A stretch of 64,000 nucleotides of DNA. Origin: Streptomyces canus (GTDB taxonomy: Bacteria; Actinomycetota; Actinomycetes; Streptomycetales; Streptomycetaceae). The translations under genes and the position numbers were made by a program. The stretch covers positions 4,497,001-4,561,000 of the forward strand of contig NZ_JAUSYQ010000002.1 of NCBI RefSeq assembly GCF_030816965.1. The letters are read 5' to 3'. Shown one piece after another: positions 24,195 to 32,426 of the stretch. Within the stretch, counting starts at the first letter, position 1; each line of letters opens with the position of its first letter. Under the pieces are notes generated by a model. It was not told where the DNA came from, did not search any database, and saw only the letters and a program-made list of their open reading frames with translations.

Positions 24195-25166
24195 CCGCCG
24201 GAGTCCGAAGAGGGCCGCGACGGCCCCCAGGGCGAGGGCGCCGATCTTGATGGTGTCGTCGGAGTTCCCGCCGTCTCTTCCGGAGGCCGAGGAACTCCCG
24301 CTCCCGGAGGGCGACTTGGAGCCTCCGTCCCCGGGCGCGTCCTGCGCCTCCACCTCGCTGTCCGCGCCCTCCATGCCGAGCAGGATCTTGGTCCCGTCGG
24401 GCGAGTAGGAGACGGACTCCCCCTGCCCGAGCGGCACGCTGATCCGGCCGCCGCGCTTGATGTCGCCGCCGTTCCAGTCGTACCAGACACCGCCGAGGTA
24501 CCCGCGTACGACGAGCTGCCGGCCGTCGGGCGAGAACGCGGCGTCGGTCGCCCACAGGTCGACGGGCTTGACGGGCTTGAAGACGTTCGTCCCCGAGGGG
24601 GAGAGGGTGGTGGGCCCCTCGTAGAGATGCCCGCCGTCCTCGTGCTTGTCGATGATGTAGACGCGCCCGGTCTTGGGGTGGACGACCATCGACTCGGCGT
24701 CGCGCGAGCCGTCGGTGTACTTCACGACGTACTGAGTGGCCTTGACGGACTGGTCCTTGAGGACCTTCGGCTCAGGCAGCTGGTAGATCCACACATAGGG
24801 CCAGGTGACCCCGTCGTTGTCGCCGATGTCGCCGACCCAGATCTGGTTGTCGGGCCCGATGGCGATGGCCTCGACGTCACGCGGGGTACCCACGCCGGTC
24901 ATGGTGATCCTGGCGACGGTCTTGCCGGTGGAGCCGTCGACGGCGTACAGGTACGCGCCGGTGTCCTGGTCGTTGTGGGTCCAGTAGATACCCGGGTGCT
25001 GCCGCGAGGCGGCGAGCCCGCTGGACTCGGTGATCCGGGGATCGCTGATGGTGAAGCCCTTGTCCCCCTTCCCGTCCCCGTCGGCGGCGGAGGCGGGCAC
25101 GGCGGCGGGCAGGGTGAAGGCGCCCACGAGCAGGGATCCGGCGAGGAGGGCGAAGGGTCGACGCAT
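24177..25166 (-). CDS. Secreted, membrane-anchored beta-propeller-like protein
   Basis: This 329-residue exported protein has a signal peptide (LLAGSLLVGAFTLPAAVPASA). The body consists of repeated beta blades: SSGLAASRQHPGIYWTHND, DVEAIAIGPDNQIWVGDIGD, ESMVVHPKTGRVYIIDK and DAAFSPDGRQLVVRGY. A Ser/Gly-rich low-complexity stalk (SPSGSGSSSASGRDG) leads to a C-terminal helix, ALALGAVAALFGL, with a basic RRLFRRS tail. That layout suggests an extracellular propeller tethered to the membrane. No catalytic motif is evident. ATG 25166 is chosen to begin the signal peptide. It converges on and overlaps the TetR gene by 18 bp. Confidence 0.85.
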   Translation of the reverse strand: MRRPFALLAGSLLVGAFTLPAAVPASAADGDGKGDKGFTISDPRITESSGLAASRQHPGIYWTHNDQDTGAYLYAVDGSTGKTVARITMTGVGTPRDVEAIAIGPDNQIWVGDIGDNDGVTWPYVWIYQLPEPKVLKDQSVKATQYVVKYTDGSRDAESMVVHPKTGRVYIIDKHEDGGHLYEGPTTLSPSGTNVFKPVKPVDLWATDAAFSPDGRQLVVRGYLGGVWYDWNGGDIKRGGRISVPLGQGESVSYSPDGTKILLGMEGADSEVEAQDAPGDGGSKSPSGSGSSSASGRDGGNSDDTIKIGALALGAVAALFGLRRLFRRS

Positions 25167-25280
25167 GCCCCAAGACTGCCATCCCGACATGTGTGTGAAG
25201 GCGCGAGGCCGGACAGGCCCGGGGGGAGGCGTGGCCGGACTCACATGCCGGCGTCCCCGCCGATGATCCATCATGAGCGG

Positions 25281-25958
25281 ATGCTCAGATTCATGCCGGT
25301 CGGCGATTCCATGACGATCGGAAGCGCGGGCGAGCACACCTGGCGTTACCGGATGTGGCAGCACCTGCGTGACACCTGCGGCGGCCCCTTCACCCTCGTG
25401 GGCCCGCGCGAGACGCTGTACGACAAGGCGGCGGACGCCCCGACGTCGTACGCGTACGCCGATCCCGACTTCCCCCGGGCCCACCTGGCCGGCTGGGGCG
25501 AGGGCTGGCTGCACATGGCCCCGCTGATCGGCGACGCGGTTCGGGCACACCGCGCGAACGTGCTCCTGGTGTCGCTGGGCCTGATCGACCTGGGCTTCTA
25601 CACGAACGCGGAACAGACGGCGGAGAACGTCCGCGCCTTCGTCGCCGCAGCCCGCCGGGCCGACCCCCGGATCCGGATGGCCGTCCTCCCGGTGATCCCC
25701 AATGTCCGGGCGGAGTCGGACACGCCCTTCGCGACGGAGGTCACCCGCTTCAACGAACTCCTCGCCAAGGCGATCGCGGACCTGGACGAGCCCCGATCCC
25801 CCCTGCTGCCGGTCTCGCCCCCGGAGTCGTACGACATCAACCACGACACCTACGACGGCACCCACCCGAACGCGAGCGGCGAGCGCAAGATCGCCGCGGC
25901 TTTCGCGGAGGCGATGCACCAGGCGTGGGATCTGGGCGGGCCCTACGAGGCCGACTGA
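25281..25958 (+). CDS. SGNH/GDSL hydrolase
   Basis: This 225-residue hydrolase has the block-I serine in PVGDSMTIG (about residues 6-14). Block III is not canonical, but block V is clear in THPNASGERKIA, giving the Asp/His pair. No signal peptide is evident, so it may be cytosolic. SGNH enzymes are esterases or lipases with broad substrates; the true one is unknown. ATG 25281 is chosen; an in-frame ATG at 25263 would add six residues, and neither has a convincing ribosome site. Confidence 0.85.
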   Translation: MLRFMPVGDSMTIGSAGEHTWRYRMWQHLRDTCGGPFTLVGPRETLYDKAADAPTSYAYADPDFPRAHLAGWGEGWLHMAPLIGDAVRAHRANVLLVSLGLIDLGFYTNAEQTAENVRAFVAAARRADPRIRMAVLPVIPNVRAESDTPFATEVTRFNELLAKAIADLDEPRSPLLPVSPPESYDINHDTYDGTHPNASGERKIAAAFAEAMHQAWDLGGPYEAD

Positions 25959-25979
25959 TTCGGCGCTTCGCACACGAAC

Positions 25980-26020
25980 GGGGCGGCGCACTCCGACGAG
26001 GTGTCGGGGTACGCCGCCCC
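25980..26020. terminator. Convergent terminator between SGNH hydrolase and ABC permease
   Basis: GGGGCGGCG (25980-25988) pairs with CGCCGCCCC (26012-26020), and an inner CCGAC/GTCGG dyad extends the hairpin. It lies between two convergent genes and probably serves both. Confidence 0.7.
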
Positions 26021-26064
26021 GGGGTGGGACGGGGTGCGGGAGCCGGCCCGCGCTGTCATGGCGG

Positions 26065-26850
26065 TTACTTCGGGTCGGCGTTGAACCTCGCGGTCGACCA
26101 GCGGTAGCCGAGCACCGCGAGGCCGAGGCACCAGGCGACGGCGAGCCAGCCGTTGTGGCCGATCCCGGTGCCCAGGAGCAGTCCGCGCAGGGTCTCGATG
26201 GCCGGTGTGAAGGGCTGGTACTCGGCGATCGGCTGGAACCAGCCCGGCATCGCGTCGACCGGGACGAACGTGCTGGAGATGAGCGGCAGGAAGATCAGCG
26301 GCATGGCGTTGTTGCTGGCGGCCTCGGCGTTGGGGCTGATCAGGCCCATGCCGACGGCGATCCAGGTGAGCGCCGTGGCGAAGAGCACGAGCAGTCCGAA
26401 GGCCGCGAGCCACTCCAGGACGCCGGCGTCGGTGGAGCGGAAGCCGATGGCCACGCCGACCGCGCCGACCAGGACCACGCTGATGATCGACTGCAGCACA
26501 CTGCCGACGACATGTCCGACGAGCACCGAACCGCGGTGGATCGCCATGGTCCGGAAGCGGGCGATGATGCCCTCGGTCATGTCGTTGGAGACCGAGACCG
26601 CGGTGCCGATCGTGGTCGAGCCGATGGTCATCAGCAGCAGTCCCGGGACGAGATAGGCGATGTAGTCGGAGCGGTCGCCGCCGCCGATGCCCGCGCTCAT
26701 GGTGTCGCCGAAGATGTAGACGAAGAGCAGCAACAGCATGATCGGCGTGAGCAGCAGGTTCAGGGTGAGCGAGGGGTAGCGCCTGGCGTGCAGGAGGTTG
26801 CGGCGCAGCATCGTGGACGAGTCGCGTACGGCGAGGGAGAGGTTGCTCAT
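26065..26850 (-). CDS. ABC-2 type exporter permease (DrrB-like), second system
   Basis: This 261-residue permease has six predicted helices, including LLLTPIMLLLLFVYIFG, YLVPGLLLMTIGSTTIG and LVLFATALTWIAVGMGL. It has the characteristic SPNAEAASNNAMPLIFLPL and FVPVDAMPGWFQPIAEYQP of DrrB-type exporters. The ATG overlaps the ATPase stop by four bases (26847-26850). It is paralogous to the permease at 21374-22183 but clearly divergent. It probably exports a hydrophobic drug or the ligand sensed by the divergent regulator at 28758. Confidence 0.92.
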   Translation of the reverse strand: MSNLSLAVRDSSTMLRRNLLHARRYPSLTLNLLLTPIMLLLLFVYIFGDTMSAGIGGGDRSDYIAYLVPGLLLMTIGSTTIGTAVSVSNDMTEGIIARFRTMAIHRGSVLVGHVVGSVLQSIISVVLVGAVGVAIGFRSTDAGVLEWLAAFGLLVLFATALTWIAVGMGLISPNAEAASNNAMPLIFLPLISSTFVPVDAMPGWFQPIAEYQPFTPAIETLRGLLLGTGIGHNGWLAVAWCLGLAVLGYRWSTARFNADPK

Positions 26851-27803
26851 CGGACGGTCTCCTTGGGCTGGTCGGTGACGTCGGCGCCGCCGGTCAGGGC
26901 GAAGAAGACGTCGTCGAGGTCGGGGGTGTGCACGGTCAGCTCGTCGGCCTCGATGCCGGCCGCGTCGAGCCGGTCGAGGATCGCGCGCAGCTCCGACTGG
27001 CTGCCGTCGCTGGGGAGTTGAAGGGCCAGGGATTCGTCGTCCCTTGTGACCTCGCGCAGTGCGGAGGCGGCGCTCCGGTAGGTGTCCGGGTCGGTGAAGC
27101 GGAGGCGGACGTGACCGCCGGGAACCAGGCGCTTGAGCTGCTCGGCGCTGCCCTCGGCGGCGATCCTGCCGTCGTGGAGAACGGCGATGCGGTCGGCGAG
27201 TTCGTCGGCCTCCTCCAGGTACTGCGTGGTGAGGAAGACGGTGACGCCGTCGGAGACCAGCTCCCTGATGATCTGCCACATGGTGTGCCGGGAGCGGGGG
27301 TCGAGGCCGGTGGTCGGTTCGTCGAGGAAGATGATCCGCGGGTCGCCGACCAGGGTCATGGCGATGTCGAGGCGGCGCTTCATGCCACCGGAGTAGGTGG
27401 AGGCGGGCTTCTTCGCGGCCTCGGTGAGGTCGAAGCGCCCCAGCAGTTCGGCGGCGACCCGCCGTCCCTCGCTCTTGGGCAGGTGGTGCAGGTCCGCCAT
27501 CAGGAGCATGTTCTCCTCACCGGTGATCAGCCCGTCCACGGCGGAGAACTGCCCGGTGACCCCGATCGCGGCACGCACGGCCTGTGGCGCGGCGGCCAGG
27601 TCGTGGCCGCCGACGCGGATCCGACCGCCATCGGCGCTGATCAGGGTGGAGAGGATCTTGACGGCGGTGGTCTTGCCCGCGCCGTTCGGGCCGAGGAGGG
27701 AGAAGATCGTGCCTTCCGGTACGGCGATGTCGATGCCGTCAAGGACGGTCTTGTCGCCGTAGGACTTGCACAGCCCGTTCGCCGCGATGGCCAGGTCGGT
27801 CAT
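26847..27803 (-). CDS. ABC exporter ATP-binding protein (DrrA-like), second system
   Basis: This 318-residue ATPase has Walker [10 protein letters not shown] (38-46), the signature TYSGGMKRRLDIAM, Walker [18 protein letters not shown] and the H-loop [13 protein letters not shown]. The C-terminal DrrA extension ends TPDLDDVFFALTGG. It overlaps the downstream permease gene by four bases and lies 38 nt after the DUF4097 gene on the same strand, forming a three-gene operon. Confidence 0.95.
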   Translation of the reverse strand: MTDLAIAANGLCKSYGDKTVLDGIDIAVPEGTIFSLLGPNGAGKTTAVKILSTLISADGGRIRVGGHDLAAAPQAVRAAIGVTGQFSAVDGLITGEENMLLMADLHHLPKSEGRRVAAELLGRFDLTEAAKKPASTYSGGMKRRLDIAMTLVGDPRIIFLDEPTTGLDPRSRHTMWQIIRELVSDGVTVFLTTQYLEEADELADRIAVLHDGRIAAEGSAEQLKRLVPGGHVRLRFTDPDTYRSAASALREVTRDDESLALQLPSDGSQSELRAILDRLDAAGIEADELTVHTPDLDDVFFALTGGADVTDQPKETVR

Positions 27804-27841
27804 GAGAGGTGCCCCCTTTTTTTGTTCGTGGGTACGGGCGG

Positions 27842-28510
27842 TCAGAGGCTGCGGGCGGTGATGTCGCCGTTGTTGGTGGTGGCGCGGATGTCGAGCTCGG
27901 TGGTGCCGTCGTTCTTGAGGGCGTTGCTGATGCGGCCGTGGCCGGTGCCGGCGTCCAGGGCGGCGGAGACGCCCGCGGCGGCGCCGACCGAGATGTCGCC
28001 GGACTCGGTGCGCAGCACGACCGTGCCGCTCACGGCCTCGGTGATCCGGATGTCGCCCCGCGCGGTGCTGATCTGTGCGGGGCCGCCCAGCCGGCCGACC
28101 TCGACGTCGCCGTCGACCGCGGTGAGGCGCAGGCTCGCGGCCTCGTCGATCTTGATCTGGCGGTACGCGCCTTCGAAGGCGATGTCGCCGAGCCGGCCGA
28201 CGGCCCGGAGTTCGGCGGCGGCCGTCTTCGCCTCGATGCCCGAGCCGGCAGGCAGCTGGACGGTGACCTCGACGGATCCGGAGTTGCCGAGGGTCCGGTT
28301 CTTCGCCGCCGGGGCCTCGATCCGCAGGACGCCGTCGTCACCGTAGACGACCTCGATCTCCTCCGCCGCCTTCACGTCGCGGCTCTTGGCGACGTTCGCG
28401 GGCAGAACCTCGACCGTGGTGTCGGCGCGGTCGGCGGCGATGAACTGGATGCGTCCAGCGGGGATGTCGAGGACGGCGGAGACGGGGGCGGGGGTCTCGA
28501 ACTTCTGCAT
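27842..28510 (-). CDS. DUF4097 beta-strand repeat protein
   Basis: This 222-residue protein has no signal peptide. It consists of repeated short beta-strand units such as GRLGDIAFEGAYRQIKIDEA, VDGDVEVGRLGGPAQIST, ARGDIRITEAVSG and ESGDISVGAA, the pattern of DUF4097/adhesin-like beta-solenoids. The molecular role is unknown. It is the first gene of the operon with the DrrAB-type exporter, so it may be an accessory or sensing component. Its upstream region holds the GTTGCA operator cluster shared with the divergent regulator gene. Confidence 0.88.
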   Translation of the reverse strand: MQKFETPAPVSAVLDIPAGRIQFIAADRADTTVEVLPANVAKSRDVKAAEEIEVVYGDDGVLRIEAPAAKNRTLGNSGSVEVTVQLPAGSGIEAKTAAAELRAVGRLGDIAFEGAYRQIKIDEAASLRLTAVDGDVEVGRLGGPAQISTARGDIRITEAVSGTVVLRTESGDISVGAAAGVSAALDAGTGHGRISNALKNDGTTELDIRATTNNGDITARSL

Positions 28511-28574
28511 GGTGCTCTCCTTCTTCTGCAGTGGGCGCTCCGTCGGCCCGCTGTTTCCGATGATGGAAAGCTAC

Positions 28575-28696
28575 GTTGCATTCAATGATCCGACAACACA
28601 GACGTTGCGTTGAATTTCCATCATTGCAGGTGGCTACCGCTAAATCGTTGCAACGGTCCCGAGCTTAATGCAACATTCCCTGCGCCGCTCGTTGCA
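28575..28696. promoter_or_regulatory. Cluster of five GTTGCA/TGCAAC boxes
   Basis: GTTGCA-type sites occur at 28575-28580, 28604-28609 (as GTTGCG), 28647-28656 (CGTTGCAACG, a perfect dyad), 28669-28674 (TGCAAC) and 28691-28696. The spacing is 17-43 bp across the divergent intergenic region. The region is unusually AT-rich for this genome. They are probably binding sites of the adjacent winged-helix regulator, controlling both itself and the DUF4097-ABC operon. Confidence 0.65.
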
Positions 28697-28757
28697 ATGG
28701 ATTGGAAGTGAACGCTAGAGTGGAGGCACCGAAGAAGGGCGCACGAAGGAGACCGCG

Positions 28758-29492
28758 ATGCCGGGAGGCAGACTCACCCAGCAGGACCGCCAGCAGATCG
28801 CGCTGGGACTGGCCGACGGCCTCGCCTACGCGGAGATCGCCCGACGCCTGGACCGACCGACCTCGACGATCACGCGCGAGGTCATGCGCAACGGCGGCCC
28901 CACCGGCTACCGCGCCGACCTCGCCCACCGTGCCACCGAACGTCGCGCTCATCGTCGCAAGCAGGCCGTACCCCGGGGGCCGGAGGCGCGGCCGCAGGCC
29001 CACGGGCGCGACCCCGAGGCCGTGCGCGCATATGAGGAGACGCTCACCACCGTCTTCATACAGTCGGGCACGCCCACGATGGCGGCCCGGCTGATGGCCG
29101 GCCTCACCCTCAGCGACGCGGGCAGCCTCACCGCATCCGAACTCGTCCAGCGCCTCCAGGTCAGCCCGGCGTCCGTCTCCAAAGCGGTCGCGTTCCTCGA
29201 GAGCCAGGGAATGGTCCGCCGGGAACGCGACGCGGGCCGCCGCGAGCGCTACACCGTCGACGACGACATCATGTACGAATCGATGATGGCCAGCGCCCGT
29301 GGCACCGCCCAGGTCGCCGAGACCGCCCGGGACGGCGTCGGAGTCCTCGGCCCCGGCACCCCGGCCGCCGTCCGCCTCGAAAACATCGCCCGCTTCCTCG
29401 ATTTCGTCTCCGAGAGCATCGCCCGCGCCGCGGACCAGGCCCGCGAGGTCCTGCACACGAAACCGGAGACACCCTCGGACAGCGCTACGTGA
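28758..29492 (+). CDS. Two-HTH transcriptional regulator (HTH_38 plus MarR/GbsR-like)
   Basis: This 244-residue regulator carries two DNA-binding modules. Residues 5-45 form a Mu/IS30-type HTH (TQQDRQQIALGLADGLAYAE, then IARRLDRPTSTITREVM). From about residue 85 comes a MarR/GbsR winged helix (SLTASELVQRLQVSPASVSK, then FLESQGMVRRERDAGRRERY). A C-terminal helical dimerisation region follows. A GAAGGAG ribosome site precedes ATG 28758. It is divergent from the DUF4097-exporter operon and is the probable owner of the GTTGCA boxes between them. Confidence 0.88.
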   Translation: MPGGRLTQQDRQQIALGLADGLAYAEIARRLDRPTSTITREVMRNGGPTGYRADLAHRATERRAHRRKQAVPRGPEARPQAHGRDPEAVRAYEETLTTVFIQSGTPTMAARLMAGLTLSDAGSLTASELVQRLQVSPASVSKAVAFLESQGMVRRERDAGRRERYTVDDDIMYESMMASARGTAQVAETARDGVGVLGPGTPAAVRLENIARFLDFVSESIARAADQAREVLHTKPETPSDSAT

Positions 29493-29928
29493 GCCACTGA
29501 CGCCCGATGGCGCCGACGAGGAAGCCGGCGCAGGGCCGGACACCGGCACGCAGCTCGCCGTCCCACCGCTCCTTCTCCTCCCCGAGGTAGATGGCCCGGG
29601 CGTAGGCGAGGACGGCCCCGTGTCGGAACGGCAGCCGCTCGAGTGCCCAGTCGGCGCCGGCGTCCTTGGACAGGATGCTGTCCGTGGCGAGGGTGGTCCA
29701 GACACGGGCGAGGGTGAGCAGTACGTTGCGGGTGTCGTGGTCCAGGTCCGCCATGAGCTGCGGAACCCCGGCGACGATCGCGCGCCTGAGGTCCACGAGG
29801 GGTACGGGGTCGAGGAGTTGGGCGGGCGCAGGTCCGTCATCTACGAGCAGTTGCGGACCAAGTACCCGCGGAAGCGCGTGAAGTCCGACGTGCGCGACCG
29901 ATGTGACGGTGATGGCCGAAGGCGCCAC
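29485..29928 (-). pseudogene. C-terminal remnant of an aminoglycoside adenylyltransferase (AadA/ANT(3'')-like)
   Basis: The frame reads PVPLVDLRRAIVAG, DHDTRNVLLTLARVWTTLA, SKDAGADWALERLP and HGAVLAYARAIYLGEE. This is the DUF4111 helical domain found at the C-terminus of streptomycin/spectinomycin 3''-adenylyltransferases. The N-terminal nucleotidyltransferase domain with its GS..G and DxD motifs is absent; the first 35 or so residues do not resemble it. The remnant cannot be catalytic and is best read as a truncated gene. It converges with the regulator at 28758 (8-bp overlap) and abuts the Uma2 relic. Confidence 0.7.
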
Positions 29929-30101
29929 CAGGGCGGAGGGCGGCCACTGGTCCTACGAGGACGTCGAGTTCGTCGCCGAGGTGATCTCCAAGGGAACCGC
30001 GGCCAACGACTACGGCCCGAAGAAGACCGCCTACGCCACGGCGGAAGTCCCCGTCCGTCGTCGGCCTCACCCTCAAAACCGATGAGTTCCCCCGCGACTG
30101 A
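29903..30101 (+). pseudogene. Remnant of an Uma2-family endonuclease
   Basis: Three islands of an Uma2 (DUF820, PD-(D/E)XK restriction-endonuclease-like) protein are present: a start MTVMAEG, the core VEFVAEVISKGTAANDYG, then KKTAYATAEVPV containing the ExxS/K catalytic strand, and the tail GLTLKTDEFPRD, which lies in a different frame and ends with TGA 30099-30101. Most of the roughly 190-residue protein is missing at two junctions. Streptomyces carry many Uma2 paralogues of unknown function. It sits head-to-head with the AadA-like relic. Confidence 0.6.
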
Positions 30102-30118
30102 CTGACAGAATCCGCCGT

Positions 30119-30748
30119 ATGGCGATCATCCACCACACCACCCTCAAGCCCACCAAGCTGGAACTGCTCACCACCTGGCTGCCCACCCGCCCGTGGTACA
30201 CGGGCACCGGCACACCGGAGTTGACCAAGGGCGGCGGGTTCCGGCTGGACGACCCGGAGGGCGAGGTCGGGATCGAGTTCATGGTGGCCATCGACACCTC
30301 CGGCCCCGAACCCGTCGCCTATCTGGCCCCCCTCACCTACCGCGCCGCCCCGCTCCCCGGCGCGGACCACGCCCTCGTCGGCACCATGGAACACGGCGTC
30401 CTGGGCCCCCGGTGGGCCTACGACGGCAGCCACGACCCGGTCCTGCGCACCGAACTCCTCGCCCTGTTCGAGGGCCGCACCCAGGCCATGGCCCAGAGCA
30501 TCAGCGAGACCCCCGACCACGAGGTCACCCACTCCTACACGGGCCCCGGCCTCGCGACCGGCCCCGCCGAGGTCACCGAGGACCAGGACGGCACCGGGCT
30601 CGCCCTACCGCACGGCACGGTTCTCCGCGTGCACCGACGCCTGCTGCCCACAGCCCCCGAGGGAACGGCGGGCCATGTCTCCGCGGCCTGGGACGCCCCG
30701 GACGGCACCCGCGCCCGAGCCGTGTTCGCGACCCTGCGCACTCTCTGA
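30119..30748 (+). CDS. Maltokinase N-terminal cap-like domain protein
   Basis: This 209-residue cytosolic protein begins IIHHTTLKPTKLELLTTWLP, then PWYTGTG, GGFRLDDPEGEVGIEFMV. That pattern is the N-terminal cap domain of actinobacterial maltokinases and the related stand-alone family (CG0192-like). Here no kinase domain follows, so it is a free-standing cap protein. By context it has no trehalose/maltose neighbours. The function is unknown, but it may bind a sugar or regulate a kinase. The start is ATG 30119, with no strong ribosome site. Confidence 0.8.
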   Translation: MAIIHHTTLKPTKLELLTTWLPTRPWYTGTGTPELTKGGGFRLDDPEGEVGIEFMVAIDTSGPEPVAYLAPLTYRAAPLPGADHALVGTMEHGVLGPRWAYDGSHDPVLRTELLALFEGRTQAMAQSISETPDHEVTHSYTGPGLATGPAEVTEDQDGTGLALPHGTVLRVHRRLLPTAPEGTAGHVSAAWDAPDGTRARAVFATLRTL

Positions 30749-30757
30749 GACCGGGGA

Positions 30758-30784
30758 TGTCACAGCGGAGGCAGCTGTCTCGTC
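30758..30784 (+). promoter_or_regulatory. ECF41-type promoter
   Basis: TGTCACA (30758-30764), a 16-bp spacer and CGTC (30781-30784) match the published ECF41 promoter consensus (TGTCACA, about 16 bp, CGTC). It lies about 40 nt upstream of the DoxX gene, which is followed by an ECF41 sigma factor gene, so the operon is probably autoregulated. Confidence 0.85.
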
Positions 30785-30822
30785 CCGAGAGGTGCAGGCA
30801 AACCTCGATCAAGGAGTGGACG

Positions 30823-31206
30823 ATGAACCTCGCGCTGTGGATCGCCGCCGGACTGCTGGCCGCGGTGGCCCTGACCGGCGGTGTCACCAAGACCTTCGTG
30901 CCCAGGGAGAAGCTGGCCGCGGCCCACGGCGGAGGATGGACCGGGGAGGTCGGCACGGCCTTCGTGAAGACCCTCGGCATCCTCGAACTCCTGGCCGCGG
31001 CCGGCCTGGTCCTGACCGCCGCCCTCGACATCGCACCGGTCCTGGTCCCCGTGACCGCCATCTGCTGGATCCTCCTGATGATCGGCGCGATGATCACCCA
31101 CGGCCGCCGCGGCGAGTCCGCGCTCGTCGTGCTGAACCTGGCCTACCTGGCCCTCGCGGTGTTCGTCGCGTGGGGCCGCTTCGGCCCCGAATCCTTCACC
31201 GGCTGA
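30823..31206 (+). CDS. DoxX-family membrane protein
   Basis: This 127-residue protein has four predicted helices (LWIAAGLLAAVALTGGVTK, GILELLAAAGLVLTAAL, VLVPVTAICWILLMIGAM, LVVLNLAYLALAVFVAW). The loop FVPREKLAAAHGG fits the DoxX-like family. A perfect AAGGAG lies 6 nt before ATG 30823. DoxX-like proteins are among the COE (carboxymuconolactone decarboxylase, oxidoreductase, epimerase) and DoxX partners often encoded next to ECF41 sigma factors, and are linked to redox homeostasis. It lies directly behind an ECF41 promoter and 23 nt before the sigma gene. Confidence 0.9.
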   Translation: MNLALWIAAGLLAAVALTGGVTKTFVPREKLAAAHGGGWTGEVGTAFVKTLGILELLAAAGLVLTAALDIAPVLVPVTAICWILLMIGAMITHGRRGESALVVLNLAYLALAVFVAWGRFGPESFTG

Positions 31207-31229
31207 CCCACGACAACCGAGGAACAGGT

Positions 31230-32150
31230 ATGAGCAGGACCGAGGAGTTCCAGGAGCTACGGCCGCTGCTGTTCTCGATCGCCTACCGGATCCTCGGCAG
31301 CGTCGGCGAGGCCGAGGACGCGGTCCAGGAGACCTGGCTGCGCTACGAGTCCACCGCGACCGAGCCCAGATCGGTGAAGGCCTACCTCTCGACCACGGTG
31401 ACCCGGATCGCCATCGACGTACTGCGCTCGGCGCGCGTCCGCCGCGAGCAGTACGTCGGCGACTGGCTCCCCGAGCCCCTCCTCGACGACCCCTACGAAG
31501 ACCCCGCGCGGGCGGCGGAACTGGCCGACTCGGTGTCGATGGCGGCCCTGCTGCTCCTTGAGCGGCTCAGTCCGCTGGAGCGCGCGGTGTTCGTCCTGCG
31601 GGAGGTCTTCGACTTCGGCTTCCCCGAGGTCGCGTCGGCGGTGGGCCGCTCCGAACAGGCCTGCCGTCAACTCGCGTCCCGGGCCCGGCGCCACATGGCG
31701 GCGGGCCGCCCCCGCTTCGAGGCGGACCGGGAAGAACGCGCGGAACTGGCGTCCCGCTTCTTCGACGCCCTCCGTGAGGGCGACGTCGACGGCCTCCAGG
31801 GACTCCTCGCCGCCGACGCCTCGATGGTCGGCGACGGCGGCGGCAAGGCGCCACAGCTGGCGAGGGCGGTCGTCGGCGCGGACAACGTGGCCCGGCTGCT
31901 CGGCTCGGTCTTCCCGCGGATGGCCCGGATCGAGGTGACCTTCGAGCCGCACCAGCTCAACGGCCAGCCAGGCGCGATCTTCTACGACCGCGACGGCAAG
32001 GTCCTCCACACCCTCGCCCTCGACATCCTCGACGGCCGCATCCAGACGATCCGCACGGTCATCAACCCAGACAAGCTCCGACACGTGGGCCCGGTGGCGG
32101 ACGCGTGGGCGATCGACCGGGAGGTCCGGGCGAGCCGCCCCGCGAGATGA
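31230..32150 (+). CDS. ECF41-family RNA polymerase sigma factor (SigJ-like)
   Basis: This 306-residue sigma factor has region 2 (RPLLFSIAYRILGSVGEAED), region 4 (LSPLERAVFVLREVFDFGF, then VGRSEQACRQLASRARRHM) and a C-terminal SnoaL-like domain of about 120 residues. All three ECF41 signatures are present: WLPEP (79-83) in the linker, DGGGK (202-206) and NPDKL (279-283). In this family the SnoaL extension acts as a built-in modulator instead of a separate anti-sigma factor. It follows DoxX in the same operon behind a matching ECF41 promoter. Confidence 0.95.
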   Translation: MSRTEEFQELRPLLFSIAYRILGSVGEAEDAVQETWLRYESTATEPRSVKAYLSTTVTRIAIDVLRSARVRREQYVGDWLPEPLLDDPYEDPARAAELADSVSMAALLLLERLSPLERAVFVLREVFDFGFPEVASAVGRSEQACRQLASRARRHMAAGRPRFEADREERAELASRFFDALREGDVDGLQGLLAADASMVGDGGGKAPQLARAVVGADNVARLLGSVFPRMARIEVTFEPHQLNGQPGAIFYDRDGKVLHTLALDILDGRIQTIRTVINPDKLRHVGPVADAWAIDREVRASRPAR

Positions 32151-32396
32151 CCTCCGGTCACGCCCTCAGCGTCCGGCCTGCCGCCTCCCACAACAACTCC
32201 CCCGCCACGAACGGCACCCCGGCCGACGGGACCGACCGCCGGCGGAAGTCCGTCGCGGTTTGCGGGGGCAACAGAAAGTAAGTTTCCAAAGGAATCAGGT
32301 GAGCCTGGGAACCTCAGTCACCGGACAGCCGACATCGTGGGTCACCCCCGCCGGCACCGCCGACTGACCGACATCACCGGCGGCAAGGAGACCCCC

Positions 32397-32426
32397 TTGC
32401 CTGGAGCGCGTTCCAGGACGTTGGCT
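32397..32426 (+). promoter_or_regulatory. Orphan MerR-type promoter/operator (copy A)
   Basis: TTGCCT and TTGGCT hexamers flank an 18-bp spacer holding CCTGGAGCGCGTTCCAGG, a near-perfect dyad. This is the arrangement bound by MerR-family activators. It points along the plus strand into the 3' end of the minus-strand NTF2-like gene, so any transcript would be antisense. A second copy (25 of 30 bases identical) precedes the aldo/keto reductase at 33439-33468. Confidence 0.6.

Noticed and set aside
32151..32396. Possible gene between the sigma factor and the NTF2-like gene
   Set aside because: Only short open frames without ribosome sites. A TTTCC-AA-AGGAA dyad near 32281-32297 may be a leftover operator, but nothing codes behind it.
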